The notes under the pieces: model-generated
The model's input: only the letters and a program-made list of their open reading frames with translations
Databases searched by the model: none
What the model was told of the DNA's origin: nothing
Part shown: positions 11,381-21,052 of the stretch, piece by piece
How positions within the stretch are numbered: the stretch's first letter is position 1
Layout: each line of letters starts with the position of its first letter
Source of the DNA: Thalassotalea piscium
GTDB lineage: Bacteria > Pseudomonadota > Gammaproteobacteria > Enterobacterales > Alteromonadaceae
Assembly (NCBI RefSeq): GCF_030295935.1
Contig: NZ_AP027362.1
Location: forward strand, 2,976,001 to 3,040,000
DNA length: 64,000 nt
Direction: 5' to 3'
Position numbers and translations under genes: made by a program

Positions 11381-11839
11381 TTATAAGGACAGATCAAGTA
11401 ATCGTTCTGTAAGCTCTATTTCACCTGACTGTATTTTCGCAATGCCTTGCTGCATCTGCTCTTGCCACGCGCTTTCGCTCCAAATTTCAAATTTCTTTAG
11501 TTGCCCTACTAGCATAATATTTTTTTCTAAGCTGGCATGTTGTCTTAACGGACCATTAATTAATAAGCGGCCACTCTTATCAATTTCACAGTCTGATGCA
11601 TTACCTAATAATACTTGCTGTAGTATTCGCTCTTGTGGATTCATACTTGATAACCCACAAAGCTTTAGTTCGATTTCTTCCCATTCAGGAAGTGGGTAAA
11701 GGAGTAAACAAGGGTGTTGAATATCAACTGTACAGACCATTTTTCCTTGGCAATCGGCAAATAGCTCCTCGCGGTACCTTGTAGGTATCGTGATTCTATT
11801 TTTAGTATCAAGCGTAATTGCGCTAGTGCCTCTGAACAT
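11381..11839 (-). CDS. mraZ: Transcriptional regulator MraZ
   Basis: MraZ is a ring-forming AbrB-fold DNA-binding protein that represses the dcw operon in known gammaproteobacteria. The 152 residues contain two SpoVT/AbrB-type repeats, the first starting MFRGTSAITLDTKNR and the second holding the conserved D-x-x-GR (CEIDKSGRL). The start ATG (11837-11839) follows a close AAGG ribosome site. The triple GTGG box just upstream supports autoregulation. Confidence 0.96.
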   Translation of the reverse strand: MFRGTSAITLDTKNRITIPTRYREELFADCQGKMVCTVDIQHPCLLLYPLPEWEEIELKLCGLSSMNPQERILQQVLLGNASDCEIDKSGRLLINGPLRQHASLEKNIMLVGQLKKFEIWSESAWQEQMQQGIAKIQSGEIELTERLLDLSL

Positions 11840-11869
11840 AACCTTATTTTTATAATTGAATCTTTAAGA

Positions 11870-11894
11870 TCCACTATTTCCCACTTTTTTCCAC
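11870..11894 (-). promoter_or_regulatory. Triple MraZ-binding box upstream of mraZ
   Basis: On the minus strand there are three direct repeats, GTGGA, GTGGG and GTGGA, at 11890-11894, 11880-11884 and 11870-11874. Each is separated by exactly 5 bp, giving a 10-bp helical period. Known MraZ operators are tandem (G)TGGG-type repeats with 5-bp spacers before mraZ, so this is a strong match. The boxes lie 31-55 bp upstream of the mraZ start. Confidence 0.85.
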
Positions 11895-12240
11895 ATTGTT
11901 ACAGTTTAGTGAGTAAAGTGAAGTGATGTCAAGCAATGATTTACTAATTTGAGTAGCGTGATCACTACTAAAATTAAGGCTTTTAAGGAAGTTGATGAAA
12001 TTGTGGGGTTTTGTGGAAGTCTGTCCCTAAAAATAACGGTTTTTTCGATTTAAATGATTTATTGTTGAAAATTCATACCATAAAAAGTCAAATAATCCCT
12101 ACTCTGGTCATCTAAGTGCAAAAGCAGTTGTTGATATTCATTTCACTGATATGAGATTGCTTTGGAGCGTGTTGGTCTATGATTTGGCAACCGTTAGTTT
12201 GATATTTGTACTAGGCACCACTTTTGCCATTAAGTTAATC

Positions 12241-12493
12241 TGACCTGAACTCGGGATAATAGATGTACGTTTAACGCGTATAAAAGCCATACTTTGCAAT
12301 ATTTTAGATTATTTCGTCCTCCTGCATTGTCCACATAAGATACATCCATGTAGCGATAATTATAAAATAAATAACGCAGTAGTTGATTGTTTTAACCAGT
12401 AGAAATGATCACATAATTAGTGAGATTGGTATAACACAGATACGCATAAAAATCGTAGCTTTGGTGTACTTAGCTTATCTCGAATTCAGGTTA
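12241..12493. repeat. Small non-coding element, family B, with 19-bp inverted ends
   Basis: The left end reads TGACCTGAACTCGGGATAA and the right end, in reverse complement, TAACCTGAATTCGAGATAA: 16 of 19 match. There is no coding sequence inside. A diverged copy of the same ends and interior lies in the opposite orientation near 27353-27619. The structure fits a MITE-like non-autonomous element. The interior is interrupted by the partial family-A element at 12356-12432. Confidence 0.7.
12356..12432. repeat. Right half of a family-A element, nested in family B
   Basis: About 77 bp match the right half of the 162-bp elements at 27154-27315 and 44470-44631, including the terminal GTGAGATTGGTAT. 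The left half is missing, so this is a truncated copy. It lies inside the family-B element, which suggests family A arrived later. Confidence 0.75.
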
Positions 12494-12598
12494 TTCTACT
12501 CAGTAAAATGCTAACAGTATAGAAATATCAGAAATACGCTCGTGGCCCTTTGGATTTATACCACAAAAATCAACAGGCTCTAGCCAGATTTTAACGTA

Positions 12599-13078
12599 TC
12601 AAAATCTACTCTCTGCTGACTTTTGTATTAAACGTTTATTAATATCATCATTCAAATGCTGTTTTGATATATAGGTTCGCCCTTCATTATGAATAATTAT
12701 CCAGCCTTTTGAAGTCTCTGTTAACCCGGTTATTGCGTTCCAGGCGATAGTTTGTTCATGGTAGAAAGATTTTGTATGAATATTGACTTCGTCGATGGTT
12801 AAATCAACATCACCTTTAGCTGCACGACTTAACATTTGTCGCATAACCCACCAAGGCTTTCGATAGTATTGTGCTATGGCCTCAACAACGCCTAAAGAAA
12901 ATATAAACCAAGCAGCGTATTGGTTTATTTCGCTAAAAAGTACTAGCGCGCCGCCTAGTATTAGTAATATTGCGGCTTTTAAATAAGCTTGATGAAATGC
13001 TAATGGCGCAACTGACTGTTCAAAACATTCTTGGTAATAAGGTTTATCTAAAGCAAAACGCTTTTTATATACTGTCAT
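12599..13078 (-). CDS. YcxB-like membrane protein
   Basis: This 159-residue protein has two hydrophobic segments (about residues 30-48 and 52-70) followed by a soluble C-terminal domain with the motif pattern seen in YcxB-like proteins (TIAWNAITGLTET then IIIHNEGRTYISK). The biochemical role is unknown. It starts 2 bp after the hemH stop, so it is probably co-transcribed with hemH. The family call is from sequence pattern only. Confidence 0.6.
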   Translation of the reverse strand: MTVYKKRFALDKPYYQECFEQSVAPLAFHQAYLKAAILLILGGALVLFSEINQYAAWFIFSLGVVEAIAQYYRKPWWVMRQMLSRAAKGDVDLTIDEVNIHTKSFYHEQTIAWNAITGLTETSKGWIIIHNEGRTYISKQHLNDDINKRLIQKSAESRF

Positions 13079-13080
13079 TT

Positions 13081-14109
13081 TTATTTGTCATTAACGGGTA
13101 AGTGCTGTTCAACAATATCTAACACCATTTGGCAATGGTCGTCGCGATCATTTAAAGCACCTATGTAATGATACTCTTCACCACCTGCCTCAATAAAAGT
13201 TTCTTTATTTTCGTGGGCGAGTTCTTCAAGCGTTTCTAAGCAGTCAGCGCTGAAAGCAGGGCTAATAATAGCAACATGTTTATTTCCTTGCTGAGCGAGT
13301 GTCTCCAATGTTTCGTCGGTGTAGGGTTTTAACCATTCTGCTTTACCAAAACGTGACTGGAAACTCATAATATAATCGCCTTCTTGCCAACCTAATTCTG
13401 CTATAAGTAAACGTGTGGTTTTATGACAAAAACAATAATATGGGTCACCTTGATCTAAAAAGAGCTTAGGCATGCCATGATAAGATAATACGAACTTATC
13501 TGGCTTACCAAATTGAGCAACATGCTCATTCACACTATTAGCTAATGCTTTTATGTAAAGCGGATGATCATGATAACTACTAATAAAGTGAATTGACGGT
13601 ATCCAGCGCCACGTTTTAACTGAATTAAATACCGCATCAAAAGTCGACCCGGTAGTTGGTCCAGCATATTGTGGATAAAGCGGTAATACAATTATGTTTT
13701 GCACGCCTTGTTGTTGGAAGTTATCTAACGCTTTACTAATACTGGGCTCACCATATCGCATTGCTAAATCCACAACGACTTCGTCTTGATATTTGGCGCT
13801 AATTGCTTGATTGACCTTGTTGGTTAAGGCTTTACCGATCACCAGTAAAGGAGAGCCTTCCTCTGTCCAAATAGTCTCGTAGAGCTTAGCTGATTTTTTA
13901 GGCCGAATTCGTAAAATAATGCCATGTAAAATCATCAGCCAAATTAATCGAGGAATTTCTACTACACGTGGATCAGATAGAAACTCACGAAGGTATGTGC
14001 GTAACGCTTTTGCTGTAGGTGCTTCAGGCGTACCCAAGTTAGTCAGTAAAATTGCTGTTTTTGCTTTTGTTTGATGAATACTTTTAGTACGACCTAAAAA
14101 CCGTGACAT
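13081..14109 (-). CDS. hemH: Ferrochelatase
   Basis: Ferrochelatase inserts Fe(II) into protoporphyrin IX, the last step of heme synthesis. The 342-residue protein has the N-terminal LLTNLGTPEAPT, the catalytic-histidine region LSYHGMPK, and the C-terminal FQSRFGKAEWLKPYT motif of the family. Its position beside the cytochrome c maturation genes makes sense, since those need heme. A strong hairpin separates it from the ccm unit upstream, so it likely has its own promoter in the 80-bp gap. Confidence 0.95.
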   Translation of the reverse strand: MSRFLGRTKSIHQTKAKTAILLTNLGTPEAPTAKALRTYLREFLSDPRVVEIPRLIWLMILHGIILRIRPKKSAKLYETIWTEEGSPLLVIGKALTNKVNQAISAKYQDEVVVDLAMRYGEPSISKALDNFQQQGVQNIIVLPLYPQYAGPTTGSTFDAVFNSVKTWRWIPSIHFISSYHDHPLYIKALANSVNEHVAQFGKPDKFVLSYHGMPKLFLDQGDPYYCFCHKTTRLLIAELGWQEGDYIMSFQSRFGKAEWLKPYTDETLETLAQQGNKHVAIISPAFSADCLETLEELAHENKETFIEAGGEEYHYIGALNDRDDHCQMVLDIVEQHLPVNDK

Positions 14110-14152
14110 GAATTAACTACCTTTTATAGTCTTATCTACTTTAAATTTTCTT

Positions 14153-14179
14153 CCCCACGCTAAATAAAGTAACGTGGGG
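14153..14179 (-). terminator. Hairpin terminator after ccmFGHI
   Basis: A perfect 7-bp stem, CCCCACG/CGTGGGG, with a 13-base loop lies just past the ccmI stop (14192). On the minus strand it is followed by GAAGAAAATTT, a poor U-tract, so termination may be partial. It sits between ccmI and hemH. Confidence 0.6.
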
Positions 14180-14191
14180 TATATATATTAC

Positions 14192-15445
14192 TTACTCAAC
14201 GACTTTATCGATCACTAACGAGTGAGTTTTGTCATTCGTTACATCAACATTCGTTATTTCAGCTTTAAAGTCGCCAGATTTAATACCTGCACCGCCATCA
14301 AGAGACACTATTGCATATAAGTGTACTGTAGTGGCATCACTCAATTTAGCTTGAGGTGTCATTGCATTAGCGTCTGTTAGTGTTACCTCTACTGGTAAGT
14401 CGCTAGTTTTCAGTTTAATCGCAGCAAGCGGCATACGTGGCCCCTGCGTTGGTATTGCATAAATAAAGACTACTTTATCTTCACTCTGTGCTAACTGCTC
14501 TTCAAGGCTTGCTGATAAGCTCACGCTAACCGTTACTTTGGTATCGTTTACTGCACTAGTATCAGAAGCAGGGGTTTGGCTTAGCATCATACGATTTTTA
14601 GCTTCACCAATTGCTTGTTTAAGCGCTTCTACATTGACATTACTTCTATTATCGTCAACGACTATCTGCCAAAAGCCAATCGCTTCTTGAAAGTTTTGCT
14701 CTAAAAAGCTGTTCATTCCTAACAAGATATTAGTTGACGGGTCTTTAGCGTCAATACTTAATGCCTTATCAATAAAACCCTTAACTTCAGCTGTTAGTTT
14801 TTGTTGGTCCTTATAATAACTCGCCTGCGCTTTTGCCCCATAGATATCTGCTTTCTCACCTTCAAGTGTCATTACTTTATCAAAAGCTGCTTGTGCTTGG
14901 TCAAATTGGCGCGTGCCAACAAGGCCTTGGCCATAGCTATACCATAAGTCGGCATTCTCAGGATCTTTATCCAGTTCTGCTTTTATCTTTTGTAGTTCAA
15001 CAAATGCAGCTTGTTCTGCACTTAATTGCTCGTTGTCCGCGCTCATTTTTGGTGTGCTTGACACTAATTGGTAGGCACCATGCTGCTGATAATAATATGC
15101 ACTAAAAGCAACAATAAAAATCGACAAACCTATTGGCCAAAGTATTGATAATCGTTTGGCTTTCGCGTCTATCGTATTTTTTTCAGACTCGTTTTTTTCA
15201 ATATCTTGTAATAAGCTCTGATCAAGTTCTGCTAATAAATATCCATAGCTTTCTTGATCTATGTTGCCTTGGGAAAAGTCTTTTTCAATTTCAGCTTTAT
15301 GCTCATGATAAAGCCTAACATTGATTTCATCTCGAAGGCTATTATCAGCTTTTTCAGGCTGCTTTCCTTGTCTGATAAAGTGTAACCATACAACTAATAA
15401 AGTAAGCGCAATAAAAATTAAAGCAATTATAAAAAATTCAGGCAT
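14192..15445 (-). CDS. ccmI: Cytochrome c maturation protein CcmI
   Basis: CcmI is a membrane chaperone that presents apocytochrome c to the CcmF/H heme-ligation complex. The 417-residue protein has an N-terminal helix (residues 4-22), a cytoplasmic leucine-rich loop, a second helix near residue 100, then periplasmic TPR-like repeats and a C-terminal beta-rich domain. It starts 3 bp after the ccmH stop in the ccmFGHI operon. Confidence 0.88.
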   Translation of the reverse strand: MPEFFIIALIFIALTLLVVWLHFIRQGKQPEKADNSLRDEINVRLYHEHKAEIEKDFSQGNIDQESYGYLLAELDQSLLQDIEKNESEKNTIDAKAKRLSILWPIGLSIFIVAFSAYYYQQHGAYQLVSSTPKMSADNEQLSAEQAAFVELQKIKAELDKDPENADLWYSYGQGLVGTRQFDQAQAAFDKVMTLEGEKADIYGAKAQASYYKDQQKLTAEVKGFIDKALSIDAKDPSTNILLGMNSFLEQNFQEAIGFWQIVVDDNRSNVNVEALKQAIGEAKNRMMLSQTPASDTSAVNDTKVTVSVSLSASLEEQLAQSEDKVVFIYAIPTQGPRMPLAAIKLKTSDLPVEVTLTDANAMTPQAKLSDATTVHLYAIVSLDGGAGIKSGDFKAEITNVDVTNDKTHSLVIDKVVE

Positions 15446-15448
15446 GAG

Positions 15449-15907
15449 TTATTTGTCTTTTAGTATTTGTTCAAGTTTATTTTTTTGGGCAGTTGATAAC
15501 TGCTGTGGCTGTTTTTTCTTGGCGCTGTTTTTTAATACAAACATTACGATCACTACACCAATAAACAATAAAATAGCCGGACCAAACCATAGAATATACG
15601 TTAAAGCAGAGAATTTAGGACGATACAGTACAAATTCACCATAACGCTCCACCATAAAGTCTACAATTTCTCCATCAGACTTATTTAACTGTAACAGTTC
15701 ATAAACTTCGCGGCGTAAATCTGCAGCAATAGGCGAGTTTGAATCAGCTAAGTTTTGATTTTGACATTTCGGACAACGAAGCTCTTTTACTAATGCGTTA
15801 TAACGTATTTGAGTCACTTCGTCATCGAAGGTGTAGGTATCAGAAGTAAAAGCCGACACATTAAATGCAAATATAATTGACGCTATAAAAATGACTAAAC
15901 GATTCAT
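15449..15907 (-). CDS. ccmH: Cytochrome c maturation thiol oxidoreductase CcmH
   Basis: CcmH reduces the CxxCH motif of apocytochrome c before heme attachment. It has a signal peptide (first about 18 residues), the LRCPKCQNQN redox motif, the conserved ERYGEFVLYRP stretch, and a C-terminal membrane helix. The 152-residue length fits the short, single-domain CcmH that pairs with a separate CcmI. Confidence 0.93.
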   Translation of the reverse strand: MNRLVIFIASIIFAFNVSAFTSDTYTFDDEVTQIRYNALVKELRCPKCQNQNLADSNSPIAADLRREVYELLQLNKSDGEIVDFMVERYGEFVLYRPKFSALTYILWFGPAILLFIGVVIVMFVLKNSAKKKQPQQLSTAQKNKLEQILKDK

Positions 15908-15909
15908 GA

Positions 15910-16458
15910 TCAGCTAATTCCTTGATTTTCTTTTTCAAGTATTTCGATTAACGGCAAAAACTTATCTTTCCATACTTTTGCATCGATAGGACCAACGTGT
16001 TTCATACGGATAACGCCAGCTTGGTCAATAACGAAAGTTTCAGGTGCTGCAGTAACCCCTAGTTCAATACCCAACTTTCCAAGATCATCAAAAATTGAGA
16101 ATATATAAGGGTTTTCGTAATCACTAAGCCACTGCGTTGCATCTGCTCTATCGTCTTTGTAGTTGAGCCCATAAAGTGAAACGCGGCCACCTTTTGCTAT
16201 ATCAACTAGGTATGGATGTTCATATTTACAATATACACACCAAGTACCCCAAACATTTAATAGCACTATCTGACCTTTAAGATCTTGCTCTGTTAATGTA
16301 ACTTCAGGATTTAGTAATTGTGTTAACTCAAAGCTCGGCATTTTTTTATCAATTAACGCGGAGGGCAATTCCTGTGGGTTAAGCGACAACCCTCTATATA
16401 ACACTGCTCCTAGCGCAATAAATAAAATTAGAGGAATTAAACGAATCAATTTATTCAT
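15910..16458 (-). CDS. ccmG: Periplasmic thiol:disulfide interchange protein CcmG/DsbE
   Basis: This membrane-anchored thioredoxin keeps the CcmH/apocytochrome thiols reduced. The 182 residues have an N-terminal anchor, then a thioredoxin fold with the active site WGTWCVYCKYEHP and the CcmG-specific YGLNYKDDRADA region, and the cis-proline region GVTAAPETFVID. It lies between ccmF and ccmH. Confidence 0.95.
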   Translation of the reverse strand: MNKLIRLIPLILFIALGAVLYRGLSLNPQELPSALIDKKMPSFELTQLLNPEVTLTEQDLKGQIVLLNVWGTWCVYCKYEHPYLVDIAKGGRVSLYGLNYKDDRADATQWLSDYENPYIFSIFDDLGKLGIELGVTAAPETFVIDQAGVIRMKHVGPIDAKVWKDKFLPLIEILEKENQGIS

Positions 16459-16463
16459 GAAGT

Positions 16464-18449
16464 TTAGCTCTCCGCTTCAATTTTTAAAGTTACTGATGAA
16501 TTACTCTCTTCAACCGTTGTTGATTTACGTCGACGATAACGTTTGTCAGCCATTGCGAAAAGGCCACCAATACCCATAAATATGGCACCTAGCCAAATCC
16601 AACGAACAAACGGTTTGTAGTGAATTCGAATTGCCCATGCGTTATCAGGTAATGGGTCGCCTAAGGCAACATATAAGTCCCTAAACAATCCAGGGTCAAT
16701 TCCCGCTTCAGTCATTCCCATGGTTTGCACTAAATAGGTACGACGCTCAGGTTTAAGTGTGCTAACGTAATTTTCGTTTAGGTAGACCTCAATTTGTCCT
16801 TGGTCAGCAGAGTAGTTAGGGCCTTGTACGGGTTTTATTCCCTTATAAACAAAGTCATATCCAGCAACATTTACGCTATCGTTGATAAACATTTTAACGT
16901 TAACTTCTTTCTCATACATCGATACTATGGTTATACCAACAATAGTAACAGCAATGCCCATATGAGCAATTGTCATACCCCATTGGCTTAGCCCAACATT
17001 TCGGATGTCGTATCCTTTTGCTTTTTTAGCTTGGTTTCTAAAGTCTTTAATTACCACTAAGCTTACCCAGAAGGCTAAGGTCATTCCCATAGCAACGAGC
17101 CAATTAAACTCTCCACCATAAATAACGGGGAATAATAAACCCAGTATTAAACTAATAACCGACGGCTTGCTAATTTGTTTTCTTAGCTCACCTTTTTTAG
17201 CTTTTTTCCAGCGGATAAGTGGTCCAATACCCATAATTAAAAATAAACAGCTCATAATAGGAATAAAAACCGCATTAAAATATGGAGGACCAACCGAGAT
17301 TTTACCTAAGCCAAAAGCATCCACAATAAGTGGATAAATAGTACCAAGTAACACGGTTACTGCTGCTACAACTAAGATAATATTCGCAACCAATAGAGCC
17401 GTTTCACGCGAATAAAAAGCAAAGCGGCTAAAGCTAGAAACATTTGACGCGCGAAAAGCATAAAGTATTAGTGAACCACCAACGGCAATAGCAAGTAACA
17501 TTAAAATAAATGAACCTCGCGTTGGATCTGATGCGAAAGAGTGCACCGAGGTGATCACACCTGAACGAACTAAGAATGTCCCAAGCAAGCTCAAGCTAAA
17601 TGCAAATATTGCCAGTAAAACGGTCCAGTTTCTAAAAGCCCCCCGTTTTTCAGTAACAGCCAATGAATGTAATAGTGCAGTACCTACTAACCATGGCATA
17701 AAAGAGGCGTTTTCAACTGGATCCCAGAACCACCAACCGCCCCAACCAAGTTCGTAGTATGCCCACCAACTACCTAACGCAATACCTAAGGTTAAAAATA
17801 TCCATGCTGCAGTTACCCAAGGTCTAGCCCAGCGAGCCCATGCAGAGTCTAATTTTCCCGCCATTAAAGCCGCAATAGCAAAAGCAAATGCGACAGAAAA
17901 ACCAACATAACCCAAATATAGCATTGGCGGATGAATAATTAAGCCAACGTCTTGCAATAACGGGTTTAAGTCACGCCCTTCGCTAGGCACAACTGGCCAT
18001 AATCTATCGAATGGGTTTGAAGTTAATAATGTAAAAAGCATAAAGCCAACAGCAACCATGCCTAATACCGCTAATACTCGAGCAATAAAAGCGTCATCAA
18101 TACCTTTGCTGTATTTGCCAACTGCTGCGGTCCAAGCTGTTAAAGAAAATACCCATAGTAATAAAGAACCTTCATGTCCCCCCCAAACCGCACTTATTTT
18201 AAAATAATAAGGTAAATGCGAGTTAGAGTGACTAGCGATGTATCGTACTGAAAAGTCATCAATTACGAAACTATAGCCTAGAATAATAATACTGATAGAG
18301 GTAAACGCAAACATACCAAAGGTTAGCGGCTTAGCGTATCGCGTAAGTTGTGCATGATTAGTATGCACACCAATGAGGGGAATTATGCTTAAGCAAATAG
18401 CAAAAGCGAGTCCAATAACTAAGGCGAAATGCCCTAACTCAGGTATCAT
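16464..18449 (-). CDS. ccmF: Heme lyase subunit CcmF
   Basis: CcmF is the large integral membrane part of the cytochrome c heme lyase. The 661-residue protein has many membrane segments and the tryptophan-rich heme-handling motif GGWWFWDPVENASFMPW. The start follows a clear GGAG ribosome site. It is the first gene of the minus-strand unit ccmFGHI, divergent from ccmA. Confidence 0.96.
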   Translation of the reverse strand: MIPELGHFALVIGLAFAICLSIIPLIGVHTNHAQLTRYAKPLTFGMFAFTSISIIILGYSFVIDDFSVRYIASHSNSHLPYYFKISAVWGGHEGSLLLWVFSLTAWTAAVGKYSKGIDDAFIARVLAVLGMVAVGFMLFTLLTSNPFDRLWPVVPSEGRDLNPLLQDVGLIIHPPMLYLGYVGFSVAFAFAIAALMAGKLDSAWARWARPWVTAAWIFLTLGIALGSWWAYYELGWGGWWFWDPVENASFMPWLVGTALLHSLAVTEKRGAFRNWTVLLAIFAFSLSLLGTFLVRSGVITSVHSFASDPTRGSFILMLLAIAVGGSLILYAFRASNVSSFSRFAFYSRETALLVANIILVVAAVTVLLGTIYPLIVDAFGLGKISVGPPYFNAVFIPIMSCLFLIMGIGPLIRWKKAKKGELRKQISKPSVISLILGLLFPVIYGGEFNWLVAMGMTLAFWVSLVVIKDFRNQAKKAKGYDIRNVGLSQWGMTIAHMGIAVTIVGITIVSMYEKEVNVKMFINDSVNVAGYDFVYKGIKPVQGPNYSADQGQIEVYLNENYVSTLKPERRTYLVQTMGMTEAGIDPGLFRDLYVALGDPLPDNAWAIRIHYKPFVRWIWLGAIFMGIGGLFAMADKRYRRRKSTTVEESNSSVTLKIEAES

Positions 18450-18923
18450 AAAGGTCTCCGAATTCTATATAATAACAACATAGAAAACTTTAGTATTAAT
18501 TTTGCTCTCAAATGAAAAGATATGAGATCGTAAAAAGTGCAGCAATTCTAGCATTGTTTTAATAATTTTTAAGCAATGTAATTATTTCTTACATAATAAT
18601 CATTAAGGTTATTGATTATTCGCAATAAACGTCTACATAGCAAAGAATAAAGAGGCTTTAGCCAAATTATAATAACAATGCTTGTTGGATATAACTAAGA
18701 CATTATCCGTTATAATGTGCAATAAACACATAACGAAGCAAAGGTCCTATATAAATATTCAACTAAATTACAATAATTCCTATTATCAAGGCAAAAGTCT
18801 TGATAGGCGAATGATAGGATATTTTGTTTTTCTATAGTAGGATCAAGATCAATAAAATTAAGCTTATGTGTTGTAGAATTACCTCATTCATAATCTTTCG
18901 CTAATAATTAAAACATAATATTC
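18450..18923. promoter_or_regulatory. Divergent intergenic region between ccmF and ccmA
   Basis: These 474 AT-rich bases separate two divergent ccm units and must hold both promoters. A TATAAT lies at 18711-18716 on plus, but no good -35 is at a normal distance. A GGAG ribosome site precedes ccmF. No convincing FNR or CRP palindrome was found. No coding sequence was seen. Confidence 0.5.
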
Positions 18924-19565
18924 ATGCCAACAACTCCAACAGCGTTATTAACAGCAAAGCAACTAACTTGTATTAGAGAAGAACGTATTTTATTTGAAGC
19001 ACTTTCTTTTACTATTAATCCTGGTGATATTGTACAAGTTGAAGGGCCAAACGGTGCTGGAAAAACGAGTTTATTGAGGATTTTAGCTGGCCTTTCATCT
19101 CCCTATGAAGGTGACGTTTATTTTAAACAACACAAAATTACAAATGTACAAGATACCTATCATCAAAACCTTTTATACTTGGGGCACCTACCTGGTGTTA
19201 AAGGTGAAATGACCGCCCAAGAAAACCTTGAATTTAATTTAGCGCTAAGTGGACTTGAAAGTATTTGTGCAGAAGAAACATTAGCCGAGGTTAGTTTATT
19301 AGGTTTTGAAGATGCGCTTGCAAGTCACTTAAGTGCTGGTCAGCACCGCAGAATAGCCTTAGCCAAATTATGGCAAAGCACAGCACCTATATGGATTTTA
19401 GACGAGCCATTTACTGCTATTGATAAAGTAGGTGTAAAAAAAATAGAACAACTATTTATTGATCATGCAAAACGAGGAGGGTGTGTTATTTTAACCACTC
19501 ACCAAGACTTATCTTTAGCACCTTCGTTATTTAGAAAAATAACGCTCGAATATCGTTTTTTCTAA
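18924..19565 (+). CDS. ccmA: Cytochrome c maturation ABC ATPase CcmA
   Basis: CcmA powers release of holo-CcmE from the CcmC complex. The 213 residues have Walker [10 protein letters not shown], the signature [14 protein letters not shown], Walker [13 protein letters not shown], and the H-loop TTHQD. It is the first gene of ccmABCDE, with ccmB 22 bp downstream. Confidence 0.95.
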   Translation: MPTTPTALLTAKQLTCIREERILFEALSFTINPGDIVQVEGPNGAGKTSLLRILAGLSSPYEGDVYFKQHKITNVQDTYHQNLLYLGHLPGVKGEMTAQENLEFNLALSGLESICAEETLAEVSLLGFEDALASHLSAGQHRRIALAKLWQSTAPIWILDEPFTAIDKVGVKKIEQLFIDHAKRGGCVILTTHQDLSLAPSLFRKITLEYRFF

Positions 19566-19587
19566 ATAGGGTATTACCGGCTAACTC

Positions 19588-20304
19588 ATGAATAATTTAA
19601 CTAACCAAGCACATTTAACAACAAAAAGTTTATCTTATAGCAAGGCATTTTTATTAGTGTTTAAGCGCGACATTACTATCGCCTTACGCCACAAAGACGA
19701 CATTGTTAACCCCTTATTATTTTTTATTATTGTGATCACACTTTTTCCATTGGGCATAGGTCCAGAGCCAAATACTTTAGCACGAATAGCACCAGGTATT
19801 ATTTGGGTAGCCGCTTTATTAGCCTCTTTATTATCGCTTGATAGATTGTTTAAATCAGATTACAACGATGGTTCACTAGAACAATTATTATTAAGCCCTA
19901 ATCCTGTTTTTATTTTAGTACTTGGTAAAATTGCTGCACACTGGTTGTTAACTGGTGTACCGCTTATTATTGTAGCGCCTTTACTTGCTGTATTATTACA
20001 TTTAGATGAAAACAGCTATGGTGCTTTATTTTTAACTTTATTAATTGGAACACCAATATTAAGTTTCATTGGTGCGATTGGCGTAGCATTAACAGTGGGC
20101 ATAAAAAAAGGCGGGGTTTTGTTAAGTTTATTGATCTTACCTTTATATATTCCTGTACTGATATTTGCTACCAGTGCGATCGATACCGCTGCAATGAACT
20201 TACCCTATAGCGGTCAACTTGCTATAATTGGAGCATTACTTATTGGTTCCTTAACTCTAGCACCATTAGCAGTATCTGCTGCATTAAAAGTGAGTACAAA
20301 CTAA
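19588..20304 (+). CDS. ccmB: Heme exporter membrane protein CcmB
   Basis: CcmB is the membrane partner of the CcmA ATPase in the CcmABCD complex. The 238-residue protein has six hydrophobic segments and the family features KRDITIALRHK near the start and SDYNDGSLEQLLLSP. It is followed one base later by ccmC. Confidence 0.94.
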   Translation: MNNLTNQAHLTTKSLSYSKAFLLVFKRDITIALRHKDDIVNPLLFFIIVITLFPLGIGPEPNTLARIAPGIIWVAALLASLLSLDRLFKSDYNDGSLEQLLLSPNPVFILVLGKIAAHWLLTGVPLIIVAPLLAVLLHLDENSYGALFLTLLIGTPILSFIGAIGVALTVGIKKGGVLLSLLILPLYIPVLIFATSAIDTAAMNLPYSGQLAIIGALLIGSLTLAPLAVSAALKVSTN

Positions 20305-20305
20305 C

Positions 20306-21052
20306 ATGTGGAAATGGCTACATCCTTATGCAAACCCTGAAGTGTCATATCACTTTACAGGTAAATTAATTCCTTGGTTTAAGCTGCTAACAACTGTGCT
20401 TATGTGCATAGGATTAGTATGGGTTTTACTTTTTGTACCTGCAGATTATCAACAAGGTGATAGTTTTAGAATTTTTTATATTCACGTACCTACCGCTATT
20501 CTTTCTTTAAGCATATACACAACCATGGCTGTAATTGCTTTTTGTGGCTTAGTATGGCAATTAAAATTAGCTGATGCGTCAGTTGCTGCCATTGCTCCTG
20601 TTGGCGCAGTATTTACCGCTATAGCCTTAATTACAGGAGCTGCATGGGGAAGACCTACCTGGGGAACATGGTGGATTTGGGATGCGCGTTTAACTTCAGA
20701 ACTTATATTACTCTTTTTATACCTTGGTGTTATCGCTCTGCATAGCTCGTTTAGTGATAAAAACCAAGGGGGTAAAGCAGCCAGTATATTAACATTAGTT
20801 GGTGTGGTTAATATCCCAATTATTAAATACTCTGTTGAGTGGTGGAATACGCTTCATCAAGGACAAACGGTGACCAAGCTTGGCGCACCATCAATGTCTT
20901 CAGAAATGTATTGGCCATTTGTGGTGTGCTTTTTTGGCTTTGTTTTTTTTGTTGGTTGGATAGTATCGATACGCTTTCGTACTGAAGTATTAGCGCGCAA
21001 CGCAATGCGACCTTGGGTTAAAGAATTAGTTGAACAAAGAGAGTCTAAATAA
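20306..21052 (+). CDS. ccmC: Heme-handling membrane protein CcmC
   Basis: CcmC loads heme onto CcmE at the periplasmic face. The 248 residues form six membrane segments and carry the tryptophan-rich signature WGRPTWGTWWIWDARLTSE and conserved histidines in the external loops. The stop codon overlaps the ccmD start. Confidence 0.95.
   Translation: MWKWLHPYANPEVSYHFTGKLIPWFKLLTTVLMCIGLVWVLLFVPADYQQGDSFRIFYIHVPTAILSLSIYTTMAVIAFCGLVWQLKLADASVAAIAPVGAVFTAIALITGAAWGRPTWGTWWIWDARLTSELILLFLYLGVIALHSSFSDKNQGGKAASILTLVGVVNIPIIKYSVEWWNTLHQGQTVTKLGAPSMSSEMYWPFVVCFFGFVFFVGWIVSIRFRTEVLARNAMRPWVKELVEQRESK

Larger units (their letters stand above)
11895..12598. other. Intergenic region between mraZ and the hemH unit, mostly repeat elements
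   Basis: No coding sequence was recognised in these roughly 700 bp. The mraZ promoter should lie at the left end. The right part (12241-12493) is an element with inverted ends (family B), interrupted by half of a second element (family A). Nothing was seen at about 11900-12240 apart from AT-rich sequence. Confidence 0.6.

Noticed and set aside
10298-11784. Plus-strand open frames opposite rsmH, ftsL and mraZ
   Set aside because: They are shadows of well-conserved minus-strand genes, with no ribosome sites or recognisable domains.
18684-18740. CRP- or FNR-type site between ccmF and ccmA
   Set aside because: TGTG and CACA occur around 18717-18731, but the spacing is 7, not 8, and no good FNR palindrome was found.
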